This document shows, in pieces, positions 5,334-11,744 of a stretch of DNA of 11,744 bases. The notes under the pieces are model-generated. The model worked only from the letters and a program-made list of their open reading frames with translations. It was not told where the DNA came from and did not search any database. A program made the position numbers and the translations under genes. The stretch covers positions 1 to 11,744 of the forward strand of contig JAAZEC010000042.1 in assembly GCA_012512495.1 (NCBI GenBank), written 5' to 3'. Each line of letters starts with the position of its first letter. The stretch's first letter is position 1. This stretch comes from Erysipelothrix sp. (GTDB taxonomy: Bacteria; Bacillota_I; Bacilli_A; Erysipelotrichales; Erysipelotrichaceae).

Positions 5334-6410
5334 GATATCATGTAACATGAGCCTGCCCTCTTTGGTTGCTGACAAGGTTATGCCATCATCAATCAAGAGG
5401 CCGGAATCGAAATGGGGCTGAAACTTTTGGTAGTAAACACTATCAATTGTGTCATTAAATAGCTGTTGGAAACGAGCCTTGGAAACCCCTTGGGTGCTTC
5501 TTAAGCCCATCATCAGCGTTTCAAACATTTCATCTTCTTTACTAAGCTCGATTCTCTCAGAGAATTGGGCTTCTTTTTGTAAATACTGGTTAAGTTTTAA
5601 AGTATTGGTGTAGCGCACATGGTTTTCCTTGCCACTAGCCCCAATGCCAATCCCATAGAAATCATGGTAGCTCCAGTAGTGTTGATTGTGAAGGGATTCA
5701 TGACCCTTCTTCGCAAAGTTAGAGACCTCATAGTGGTGATAGCCCGCCGCTTCCAGCTTATCCACGATAGAAAGATACATCGCTGTTTCTAGTTCATTAG
5801 GTGCCGGTTTGACCTTTTGGCGACCAAAAGCGGAATTATCTTCAATTGTCAGCGCATAAAGCGACAGATGGACAGGATTCAGTTCCAACATCGTCTCGAT
5901 ATCCTTCTGAACATCCTCTAGGGATTGATGGGGAAGACCATAAATCAGGTCCATCGATATATTGTCTAGACCCTTTTCTCGCAACAAGCTAATGGACTCA
6001 ACGACCTTCTCAAAGGAGTGTGTCCGTCCAATGCTCGCTAACATGACATTATCGGTCGATTGGACTCCCAGTGATACCCGGTTAACACCATATTTAAGTA
6101 ACAGGTCAATCTTGTCCGCTTCGATACTATCGGGATTCGCTTCAATCGTTATTTCCTTAGCTTCTTTAATGAGATGGCTAATCGATTCCAGAAGGAATTC
6201 TAGCTGGCTCAAGGACAACGAGGTAGGAGTTCCCCCACCGATGTAGATGGTCTCCACGGGTTGGACTCGCTTGAGATCCTCATGAAGGCGCATTAAATAA
6301 CGGTCAGCTAAGTCAGATTGATAGCCGAACCTGGTGAAATCACAATAACCACAGATTGCGTCACAGAAAGGGATGTGTATGTAAAGTGCCAATGGCTGAG
6401 TGTTACTCAT
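5316..6410 (-). CDS. hemW: HemW-type radical SAM protein (heme chaperone, coproporphyrinogen III oxidase-like)
   Basis: Radical SAM protein related to oxygen-independent coproporphyrinogen oxidase HemN. HemW proteins are thought to bind heme and deliver it to membrane hemoproteins rather than oxidise coproporphyrinogen. The 364-residue protein has the 4Fe-4S motif C16-x3-C20-x2-C23 followed by F25; the F in place of the extra Cys of true HemN favours HemW. YIGGGTPTSL (56-65) is the SAM-binding GGGTP loop. I chose the ATG at 6410, which overlaps the lepA stop by eight bases and directly precedes the conserved LALYIHIPFC. An upstream ATG at 6455 would add 15 residues that merely read through lepA in another frame. 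It is the last gene of the fmt operon. No terminator is seen after it, and its 3' end overlaps the opposing dehydrogenase gene. Confidence 0.9.
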   Translation of the reverse strand: MSNTQPLALYIHIPFCDAICGYCDFTRFGYQSDLADRYLMRLHEDLKRVQPVETIYIGGGTPTSLSLSQLEFLLESISHLIKEAKEITIEANPDSIEADKIDLLLKYGVNRVSLGVQSTDNVMLASIGRTHSFEKVVESISLLREKGLDNISMDLIYGLPHQSLEDVQKDIETMLELNPVHLSLYALTIEDNSAFGRQKVKPAPNELETAMYLSIVDKLEAAGYHHYEVSNFAKKGHESLHNQHYWSYHDFYGIGIGASGKENHVRYTNTLKLNQYLQKEAQFSERIELSKEDEMFETLMMGLRSTQGVSKARFQQLFNDTIDSVYYQKFQPHFDSGLLIDDGITLSATKEGRLMLHDILVDIL

Positions 6411-8205
6411 CGTCCATTGATAGAACCGCCATGAATGCTTCTTGAGGGATCTCAACAGAACCCACTTGTTTCATGCGCTTCTTTCCTTCTTTCTGTTTCT
6501 CTAGTAGCTTCTTCTTACGGCTGATATCGCCACCATAACACTTGGATAAGACATTCTTCCGCAAGGCTTTAATATCTGCTCTGGCAATAACCTTTCCACC
6601 AATAGCTGCTTGAATAGGAATCTGGAACTGATGGCGTGAGATAACATCCTTCATTTTCTCAACGATAGCTTTACCACGTCCATAAGCGAAGTCACGATGG
6701 ACGATCGTAGACAAAGCGTCCACTGGTTCACCGTTAATAAGAATATCCATCTTCACTAGGCGGGATTCACGATAGCCGATGGCCTCATAGTCAAAACTGG
6801 CATAGCCCTTAGTGTGAGACTTCAGGCGATCAAAGAAGTCAAAGACGATTTCAATTAGGGGCATTTCGTATGCGATTTGCATGCGATCAGAGTCTAGCAC
6901 CTGCATATCTAGGTAGACGCCTCGCTTCTTCTGGCAGATGTCCATGACCGCACCAACATAATCATTCGGTACCATTATGGAGGCTTTAACGAAAGGTTCT
7001 TCTATTTTAGCGATGCTTTGAACATCGGGAAGCTTAGTAGGATTGTCAATCATGATGACATCACCATTGGTTAAGGTGACCTGGAAGACCACGGAGGGAG
7101 CGGTCGCAATCAGATCGATCTTATTGTCTCTCTCTAGTCGTTCCTGAACAACATCCATATGTAGTAAGCCCAAGAAGCCACAACGGAAACCAAAACCTAG
7201 AGCTGAGGATGTTTCTGGCTCAAAACTCAAAGAAGCATCATTGAGTTTCAGCTTCTCTAAGCCATCCCTTAAATCACCATATTTCTTGGAGTCTAGTGGA
7301 TATAATCCACAGTAAACCATTGATTTAATTTCACGATAGCCTGCCAAAGGTTCCTTAGCTGGTCGATCAACGAGAGTAATCGTGTCACCAACAGTTACGT
7401 CCTCAATGTTCTTTATGGCGGCGGCCACGTAGCCAACCTCGCCCGTAACCAGAACGTCCTTCTTGATCTCATGAGGAGAACGGACCCCGACTTCTGTGAC
7501 TTCGTAGGTGACCCCCTTCTGCATGAACTCGATGTGGTCTCCTGTCTTGATTTGACCTTCCTTGATACAGATGGAGGCAATGACACCACGATAAGGATCA
7601 TAGAGCGAGTCAAAAACCAAGGCCTTCAACGGAGCATTAACATCACCTGAAGGAGCTGGAACTTTCTGAACAATCGCTTCCAGAACATCTTCGATATGGG
7701 AGCCTGTCTTCGCGGAGATCATGGGGATATCATCGGTATCAAGTCCAATGATACTGGAAATCTCTTCCTTGACATGTTCCGGTTGAGCGGATGGTAAATC
7801 GATTTTGTTGATAACCGGGATGATTTCTAAATCGTTATCGATAGCAAGGTAGACATTGGCGAGGGTTTGGGCCTCAATGCCCTGAGCAGCATCCACGACT
7901 AAAATGGCTCCCTCACAGGCTGCCAGCGAGCGGGAAACTTCATATGTAAAGTCGACATGCCCTGGCGTGTCAATTAAATGGAAGATATAGTCTTCTCCAT
8001 CTTTTGCCCGATATTTTAATTGAACAAAGGTCAACTTGATAGTGATGCCTCTTTCTCTTTCTAGATCCATTGAATCTAAGAGCTGAGACTTCATATCTCT
8101 GTGAGCGACGGTATCGGTCATTTCGAGGATACGGTCAGCGAGTGTTGATTTGCCATGGTCAATATGAGCGATAATGGAGAAATTACGTATTTTTTGTTGA
8201 TTCAT
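6403..8205 (-). CDS. lepA: Elongation factor 4 (LepA), ribosome-associated GTPase
   Basis: Translational GTPase that binds the ribosome and is linked to back-translocation and 30S assembly. Its 600 residues are the full family length. The G-domain motifs are intact: AHIDHGKST (13-21), ERGITIK of switch I (51-57), DTPGH (79-83), NKID (133-136) and SAKTG (164-168). The LepA-specific C-terminal domain is recognised by YGGDISRKKKLLEKQKEGKK near the end. The start codon overlaps the stop of the upstream membrane-protein gene in an ATGA, with GAGGTG as ribosome binding site, so the two are translationally coupled. The arrangement lepA then hemW is common in Firmicutes. Confidence 0.98.
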   Translation of the reverse strand: MNQQKIRNFSIIAHIDHGKSTLADRILEMTDTVAHRDMKSQLLDSMDLERERGITIKLTFVQLKYRAKDGEDYIFHLIDTPGHVDFTYEVSRSLAACEGAILVVDAAQGIEAQTLANVYLAIDNDLEIIPVINKIDLPSAQPEHVKEEISSIIGLDTDDIPMISAKTGSHIEDVLEAIVQKVPAPSGDVNAPLKALVFDSLYDPYRGVIASICIKEGQIKTGDHIEFMQKGVTYEVTEVGVRSPHEIKKDVLVTGEVGYVAAAIKNIEDVTVGDTITLVDRPAKEPLAGYREIKSMVYCGLYPLDSKKYGDLRDGLEKLKLNDASLSFEPETSSALGFGFRCGFLGLLHMDVVQERLERDNKIDLIATAPSVVFQVTLTNGDVIMIDNPTKLPDVQSIAKIEEPFVKASIMVPNDYVGAVMDICQKKRGVYLDMQVLDSDRMQIAYEMPLIEIVFDFFDRLKSHTKGYASFDYEAIGYRESRLVKMDILINGEPVDALSTIVHRDFAYGRGKAIVEKMKDVISRHQFQIPIQAAIGGKVIARADIKALRKNVLSKCYGGDISRKKKLLEKQKEGKKRMKQVGSVEIPQEAFMAVLSMDDE

Positions 8206-8726
8206 TTATTCACCTCTAGTTGTTTAGGAAAGCGCTCTTTAATAAAATCAAATAAGGGAACAAACATCATGACGACAATCGCACTGACGAGCCCCTGAAA
8301 CGAATTGTACAGCAAGGATACTAAAAGATATTCTACATTCTGTGAGATGAGCCAGTCTACTAAAACAAAGCCAGCACTGATAAAGAGAGCACTCACCAAA
8401 AAAGGTATGGTTCTCTTTATGATAGGATGTTTTATTTTTCTTAGTAGAATGACAACTATTAAATATTCGATTGTGTTTATAATCAGTGCCCCTAGCGCAT
8501 AGTATGGGACCTCGCTCAGGAAGGCCGCCAGCATTGCGCCCAGTCCTGCCGCAGGAGCGAACTTATTGTTCAAAGTCACATAGGCGACAGCCATAATGAT
8601 GATATGGGACCCATTAATATACCCACCATAGTCACCATAGCTGTAGGTAAACAAGATGGTCGCTACACAAACCAAACCGATGGTTACCAGGAAGACCAGT
8701 AACGAGTCACTTCGGCTAGCCTTCAT
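8202..8726 (-). CDS. ECF-transporter S-component-like membrane protein
   Basis: A 174-residue hydrophobic protein with five to six predicted membrane segments (about 9-27, 39-55, 57-72, 76-96, 105-126, 134-158). GGYINGSHIIIMAVAY (34-49), followed by FAPAAGLGAM and YYALGALIINTIEY, resembles the riboflavin-type S-component family (DUF1393/ECF_trnsprt_2), in which GGYINLGD, a GP..G segment and YAP..LIIKG recur. The C-terminal LLYNSFQGLVSAI fits as well. S components bind a vitamin or metal and dock on a shared EcfAAT module, which is not encoded here; the ligand cannot be read. The ATG at 8726 overlaps the fmt end by 11 bases but lacks a clear RBS. An ATG at 8786 would add 20 residues inside fmt and has only a weak AGAGA ahead of it. 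Confidence 0.65.
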   Translation of the reverse strand: MKASRSDSLLVFLVTIGLVCVATILFTYSYGDYGGYINGSHIIIMAVAYVTLNNKFAPAAGLGAMLAAFLSEVPYYALGALIINTIEYLIVVILLRKIKHPIIKRTIPFLVSALFISAGFVLVDWLISQNVEYLLVSLLYNSFQGLVSAIVVMMFVPLFDFIKERFPKQLEVNK

Positions 8727-9663
8727 TGGAAGTAAACCGCTGTCCTTGCCACTGCTGGTGGTAGCCAGGATAGAGCTGTGTGACACTCATTTTCTCTTTG
8801 CCAGCAATCTGTAACTCTGTGATAAGGAGCAGACCACCGGACACAGCCACCACTAATTGATCCTTATCGAAGGAAACAATTTGACCCTGTGGGTGTGAAT
8901 GCTTATCTTCTTGGTATTTGGCACGGCAGATTTTTATCTTTTTGCCATCCAAATACGCATAAGCGTATGGATTATCGATTAAGGAACGGATTTGATTATA
9001 AATCTGTTGACCAGGTTGATTCATATCTATTAATTCATCTTCTGCTTTGATGATAGGAGCGAAAGTCGCTAGATCGGAGTCTTGAGCCACTGGCTTGAGG
9101 CGTCCATTCAGTATTGACAACAGATCCCTCTGAACGATTTGCTTGGAAGCTTGAATCAGTTTTAATTCCAAAGAAGTTAGCGTCTCATCTGGATCGATGG
9201 TTACTTTTAGCTGAGAAAAGATATCCCCCGCATCCATCTTCTTGGCCGATTTCATTAACGTTATTCCCGTCTCTGTTTCACCATTTCGAATCGCCTGCTG
9301 CATGGGTGCGCCACCGCGATACTTTGGAAGCAATGAAGCATGGATATTAATAACACCACTAGGAGTCATTTTAAGGATTGTCTCAGGCAAGAACTGGCCA
9401 TAAGCACAGGTGATAATGGCATCCGCCTTCAATTGAGACAGCTGATGAGTGATATGGCTGATTTTCTCAGGTTGAAAAAGAAGAAACTGATGATCTAACG
9501 CCGTCTGCTTAACCTCGGAATAGACCAGTTTTTTCTTACGACCCACGAGCCTATCGGGTTGAGTAACAACACCGACAATATCGATAGCAGCTTGTTTAAC
9601 GAGGAAACTTAAAACCTCCGAAGCAAAGGACGGTGTCCCCATATAAATGACTCTAAATTTCAT
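8716..9663 (-). CDS. fmt: Methionyl-tRNA formyltransferase
   Basis: Transfers a formyl group from 10-formyltetrahydrofolate to Met-tRNA(fMet), making the initiator for translation. It has 315 residues, the family length. The catalytic triad of the formyltransferase fold is in place: N106 and H108 in INIHASLLPKYRGGAP, and D144 in KKMDAGDIF. The early TQPDRLVGRKKKL segment contains the basic loop that contacts the tRNA acceptor end. The start is the ATG at 9663 with AGGAG eight bases upstream. A further ATG at 9684 overlaps the promoter -10 and is not used. fmt heads the leftward operon with the membrane protein, lepA and hemW. Its usual partner def (peptide deformylase) is not in view. Confidence 0.97.
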   Translation of the reverse strand: MKFRVIYMGTPSFASEVLSFLVKQAAIDIVGVVTQPDRLVGRKKKLVYSEVKQTALDHQFLLFQPEKISHITHQLSQLKADAIITCAYGQFLPETILKMTPSGVINIHASLLPKYRGGAPMQQAIRNGETETGITLMKSAKKMDAGDIFSQLKVTIDPDETLTSLELKLIQASKQIVQRDLLSILNGRLKPVAQDSDLATFAPIIKAEDELIDMNQPGQQIYNQIRSLIDNPYAYAYLDGKKIKICRAKYQEDKHSHPQGQIVSFDKDQLVVAVSGGLLLITELQIAGKEKMSVTQLYPGYHQQWQGQRFTSNEG

Positions 9664-9682
9664 TTCACCAACTCCTGTGGAC

Positions 9683-9710
9683 ATTATAACACAAATATTT
9701 ATTGCACAAA
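9683..9710 (-). promoter_or_regulatory. fmt operon promoter (extended -10, very short leader)
   Basis: On the minus strand TGTTATAAT (9683-9691) is a consensus extended -10. A weak -35, TTTGTG (9705-9710), sits 16 bases upstream. Transcription would begin near 9676, at the edge of the AGGAG ribosome binding site (9672-9676), giving a leader of only about 13 bases. The -35 region overlaps that of the divergent rpsT promoter. Confidence 0.55.
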
Positions 9711-9730
9711 GAGGTGAGTTTTGATATAAT
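9702..9730 (+). promoter_or_regulatory. rpsT promoter
   Basis: TTGCAC (9702-9707), a 17-base spacer and a perfect TATAAT (9725-9730) preceded by TGA form a strong extended -10 promoter. The start point would be near 9737, leaving a leader of about 27 bases with GGAGGTG at 9752-9758. Confidence 0.7.
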
Positions 9731-9763
9731 ACACAAGGTAATCAAAACAATGGAGGTGACACT

Positions 9764-10021
9764 GTGGCAAATATTAAGAACCAAATCAAACGCGCCCTTA
9801 CAAACGAAAAAAGAGCTGACCGTAATTTAGCTGAACGTTCAGAGCTAAAGACAGCTATCAAGTCTGTGCGTAACGCTTCGACCAAAGAAGAAGGCACTGT
9901 AGCTTTAAGCAAAGCTTACAAGTTATTAGATGAATCAGTAACTAGCAATATTCATCATCGCAACTACGCAAAACGCGAGAAATCAAGACTTGCTAAGTTC
10001 GTTAATTCATTAGAAGCATAA
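9764..10021 (+). CDS. rpsT: 30S ribosomal protein S20
   Basis: Small-subunit protein that binds the lower body of 16S rRNA and aids assembly. Its 85 residues are typical. The start ANIKNQIKRALTNEKRADRN and the basic helical ends (YAKREKSRLAKFV) are characteristic. The start codon is GTG with GGAGGTG five bases upstream; non-AUG starts are known for S20 and are linked to autogenous control in E. coli. It is flanked by its own promoter and terminator and so is monocistronic, lying between fmt (divergent) and the serine dehydratase (convergent). Confidence 0.97.
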   Translation: MANIKNQIKRALTNEKRADRNLAERSELKTAIKSVRNASTKEEGTVALSKAYKLLDESVTSNIHHRNYAKREKSRLAKFVNSLEA

Positions 10022-10048
10022 ACCGGCTTAATTAAAACCGGTTTTTTT
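10020..10048 (+). terminator. Intrinsic terminator of rpsT
   Basis: AAACCGG (10020-10026) pairs perfectly with CCGGTTT (10038-10044) around an 11-base loop and runs into a T tract to 10048. It starts at the rpsT stop codon. On the opposite strand the stem is followed by only three T residues, so it may weakly serve the convergent serine dehydratase gene too. Confidence 0.85.
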
Positions 10049-10059
10049 GTACCCTCTCA

Positions 10060-11266
10060 CTACTTATCGACAATAATTTCCTGAGCCAATCCACCCAACG
10101 AGGTTTCCCTTAACTCAACCGCAATCCTTCCTGCCAGTATACTTCATGGTATTAACCACCATATCAAAACTTACTCGATTCGCCTTGATTGACCCAATGT
10201 AAATCGCCATGAACGCAGCATCCTTTGCCCTCAGCGAAGCAACCGCATTTCTTTCAATACAAGGAATCATGACATAACCACCTACCGGATCACAGGTCAA
10301 TCCCAGATGGTGTTCCATCCCAATCTCAGCAGCGTATTCAATCTGATCCAGACTGCCACCCTCTAAGAAAGCAATCGCGGCCGCACTCATCGCCGTACCA
10401 ACTCCTACCTCGGCTTGACAACCCCCTTCGGCACCAGATATCGTCGCATTAGTTTTAACGATGTTACCAATAATGCCAGCCACTGCTAAGGAATCAATGA
10501 GTCGTGACTTATCAGTTTCAAGGTCAATCAAATAATGATACATTAATGATGCTAGAATGCCCGCTGAGCCACAAGTAGGTGCTGTCACCACCTCACCCAG
10601 ACTAGCATTTTCTTCCATAACAGCATATGCGTAGCTTGTGATTTTTTGTCGATACAGCTGATCAAGAGGTAGATTCTTTCGTGTTTTTTCAAACATCTGC
10701 TTCGAAATGCGGGATATTTTGAGTGCACCCGGTAAAAGACCATCTTTTCCTAACCCTTGTTGAACACTCTCAATCATCGCATCTAAAATTACTGCCAAGT
10801 GAGTCTTGATATCTGGCTCAATCTGATAGACATAATCATCATAAGAGAGGTTATGCTCCTTACAATAAGATTTAATAACACTTAGGGATTGATGGGGATA
10901 GACTTTCTTTTGAAAGTCAAAATCCTGTTGAAGCACCTTGATTGAACCTCCACCAAGCGAATAAACAACCCAAGTATCAATCAATTGATCCTTCTGATAA
11001 CCCTTAATTAACAAACCATTAGGGAAATCATAATCCCAGTCCAGTTTGAAGAAGACCCGACAGGATATCGGTTCCACGGCTTTTTGAATCGCCAGATCAG
11101 TGAAGTGTCCTTTGCCCGTCAGTGATAGCGAACCGTAGAGTTCGACTTCAAAATAATCAATCGCGGGATGGTGTTGAAGGAACAGTCTCATGGCTCTTTG
11201 TGGAGCGATGGTATGTGAGGAAGATGGACCAGAGCCGATCTTATAGAGTTCAGTTAAGCTTTCCAT
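10060..11266 (-). CDS. sdaA: L-serine dehydratase (4Fe-4S, single chain), probably frameshifted near the 3' end
   Basis: Deaminates L-serine to pyruvate and ammonia with a 4Fe-4S cluster. The frame from the ATG at 11266 runs 383 codons to a TGA at 10115. The beta domain begins with YKIGSGPSSSHT (8-19). The alpha domain has APTCGSAG (229-236), SGAEGGCQAEVG and MEHHLGLTCDPVGG followed by IPCIERNA. C283, C325 and C336 keep the 42 and 11 residue spacing of the cluster ligands in known enzymes. After TGRKD the frame gives CG and stops. One frame over, the DNA reads AVELRETSLGGLAQEIIVDK to a TAG at 10060, which is the expected conserved ETSxGGLA tail. One extra base near 10123 explains this, so the span given is the ancestral gene. 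Its start overlaps the holA stop in TAATG, with only a weak AAGG site. Activity of the truncated form is uncertain. Confidence 0.85.
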
Positions 11267-11744
11267 TATGAGAGTACCTTTACTAGGAAGAGTTCCAGTC
11301 CCAACTTGAAGTCAATCAGCCCCGCCTTGGCGTCTTGGTCTAGCTGGGCTAATGATGAGAGATATCTTAAACAGTCTTTGGGTGAGATTAGATTCTGATG
11401 GTTATTAATGATGAAATAGGCCTGACGATCCGACATCTTGAGCTGTCTCGCAATCTCAACCGGAGACTCCTGAAGGCGATGGAGCGTAAACAGCTGATAG
11501 TATTGACGATACTTGTTGGACAAGTGATACAAAAGCTGGATGGGTTGGTAGTTTTGTTTCATCAGTGTTTCATAGATAGAGAACACTCTGTTGGAATCCC
11601 TTTTCAGTAGTGCTTCGCTTAATTCATAAATCATGGACTCTCGCTGATCACTCACCAGCTTGATGACTAAGGATTCATCAATAGTGCCCTCAATGAGTTT
11701 CAATTTATTGATGGCCGCCACCACATCCGTCTGAGTCACACAGA
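11266..11744 (-). CDS. holA: DNA polymerase III delta subunit, N-terminal part cut by window edge
   Basis: C-terminal 159 residues of a clamp-loader delta subunit, which opens the beta sliding clamp. The frame is open through the right edge. The GTG codon near 11739 is internal, since the sequence upstream stays open and about 180 N-terminal residues (the ATPase-like domain) are missing. Family features include the segment INKLKLIEGTIDESLVIKLV, the repeated helices of the collar domain (SIYETLMKQNYQPIQLLYHL), EIARQLKMSDRQAYFI, and a final FKLGLELFLVK. The stop codon overlaps the serine dehydratase start. In many Firmicutes holA is next to rpsT; here the serine dehydratase gene lies between them. 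Confidence 0.85.
   Translation of the reverse strand, partial: CVTQTDVVAAINKLKLIEGTIDESLVIKLVSDQRESMIYELSEALLKRDSNRVFSIYETLMKQNYQPIQLLYHLSNKYRQYYQLFTLHRLQESPVEIARQLKMSDRQAYFIINNHQNLISPKDCLRYLSSLAQLDQDAKAGLIDFKLGLELFLVKVLS

Noticed and set aside
5322..5339. GATATC ... GATATC inverted repeat at the dehydrogenase/hemW junction as a terminator
   Set aside because: Six AT-rich pairs with no T run on either strand, so it is not credible as an intrinsic terminator.
5962..6246. Plus-strand open frame of 94 codons opposite hemW
   Set aside because: Antisense shadow of conserved hemW sequence, with no promoter or RBS. The frames at 7413-7613, 8305-8502, 9114-9350 and 11398-11610 were rejected for the same reason.
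6411..6455. Upstream ATG (6455) as the start of hemW
   Set aside because: It would add 15 residues that overlap conserved lepA codons in another frame, while the ATG at 6410 fits the family N-terminus and the stop-start coupling.

Overview
This window looks like a chromosomal segment of a low-GC Gram-positive bacterium (Bacillota). The housekeeping genes have Firmicutes-type sequences, strong GGAGG-type ribosome binding sites, consensus sigma-A-like promoters and the rpsO/pnp and holA/rpsT/lepA/hemW neighbourhoods known from Bacillus relatives. A placement near the Erysipelotrichia is my guess from protein character only. No RNA genes, CRISPR arrays or intact insertion sequences are visible.

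Layout from left to right. The left edge cuts pnp (PNPase), read leftwards and missing its KH and S1 domains. Next comes an AT-rich accessory stretch of about 2.4 kb (1.7-4.0 kb) sitting between pnp and rpsO, two genes that are normally adjacent. It carries, all on the minus strand, a two-membrane-segment small protein, a secreted protein of unknown family with a glycine-rich hydrophobic hairpin, a good promoter for the latter with a long leader, and then about 1.2 kb without intact genes. That last part holds the decayed remains of two transposases: an IS21-type IstA N-terminus and an IS1182-type DDE fragment. rpsO (S15) follows with its own terminator, a structured leader that may be an S15 autoregulatory site, and a promoter.

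Divergent from rpsO is a beta-hydroxyacid dehydrogenase. Its promoter lies next to a striking 32-bp perfect palindrome built from two overlapping 17-bp palindromic sites, very likely a regulator-binding site. It converges on, and overlaps by 18 bp, the end of a compact leftward operon: fmt, an ECF-transporter S-component-like membrane protein, lepA and hemW, all with overlapping ends. fmt and rpsT (S20) diverge from one short intergenic region whose two promoters are interlocked. rpsT ends in a clear intrinsic terminator and converges on an L-serine dehydratase gene that appears to carry a frameshift near its 3' end. That gene is coupled to the C-terminal part of holA (DNA polymerase III delta), which is cut by the right edge.

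The most rewarding points for follow-up are the palindromic operator, the accessory island splitting rpsO from pnp with its secreted/membrane protein pair, the transposase fossils, and the serine dehydratase frameshift. I do not see a clearly new multi-gene system. The secreted protein plus small membrane protein is the only candidate, and it is tentative.
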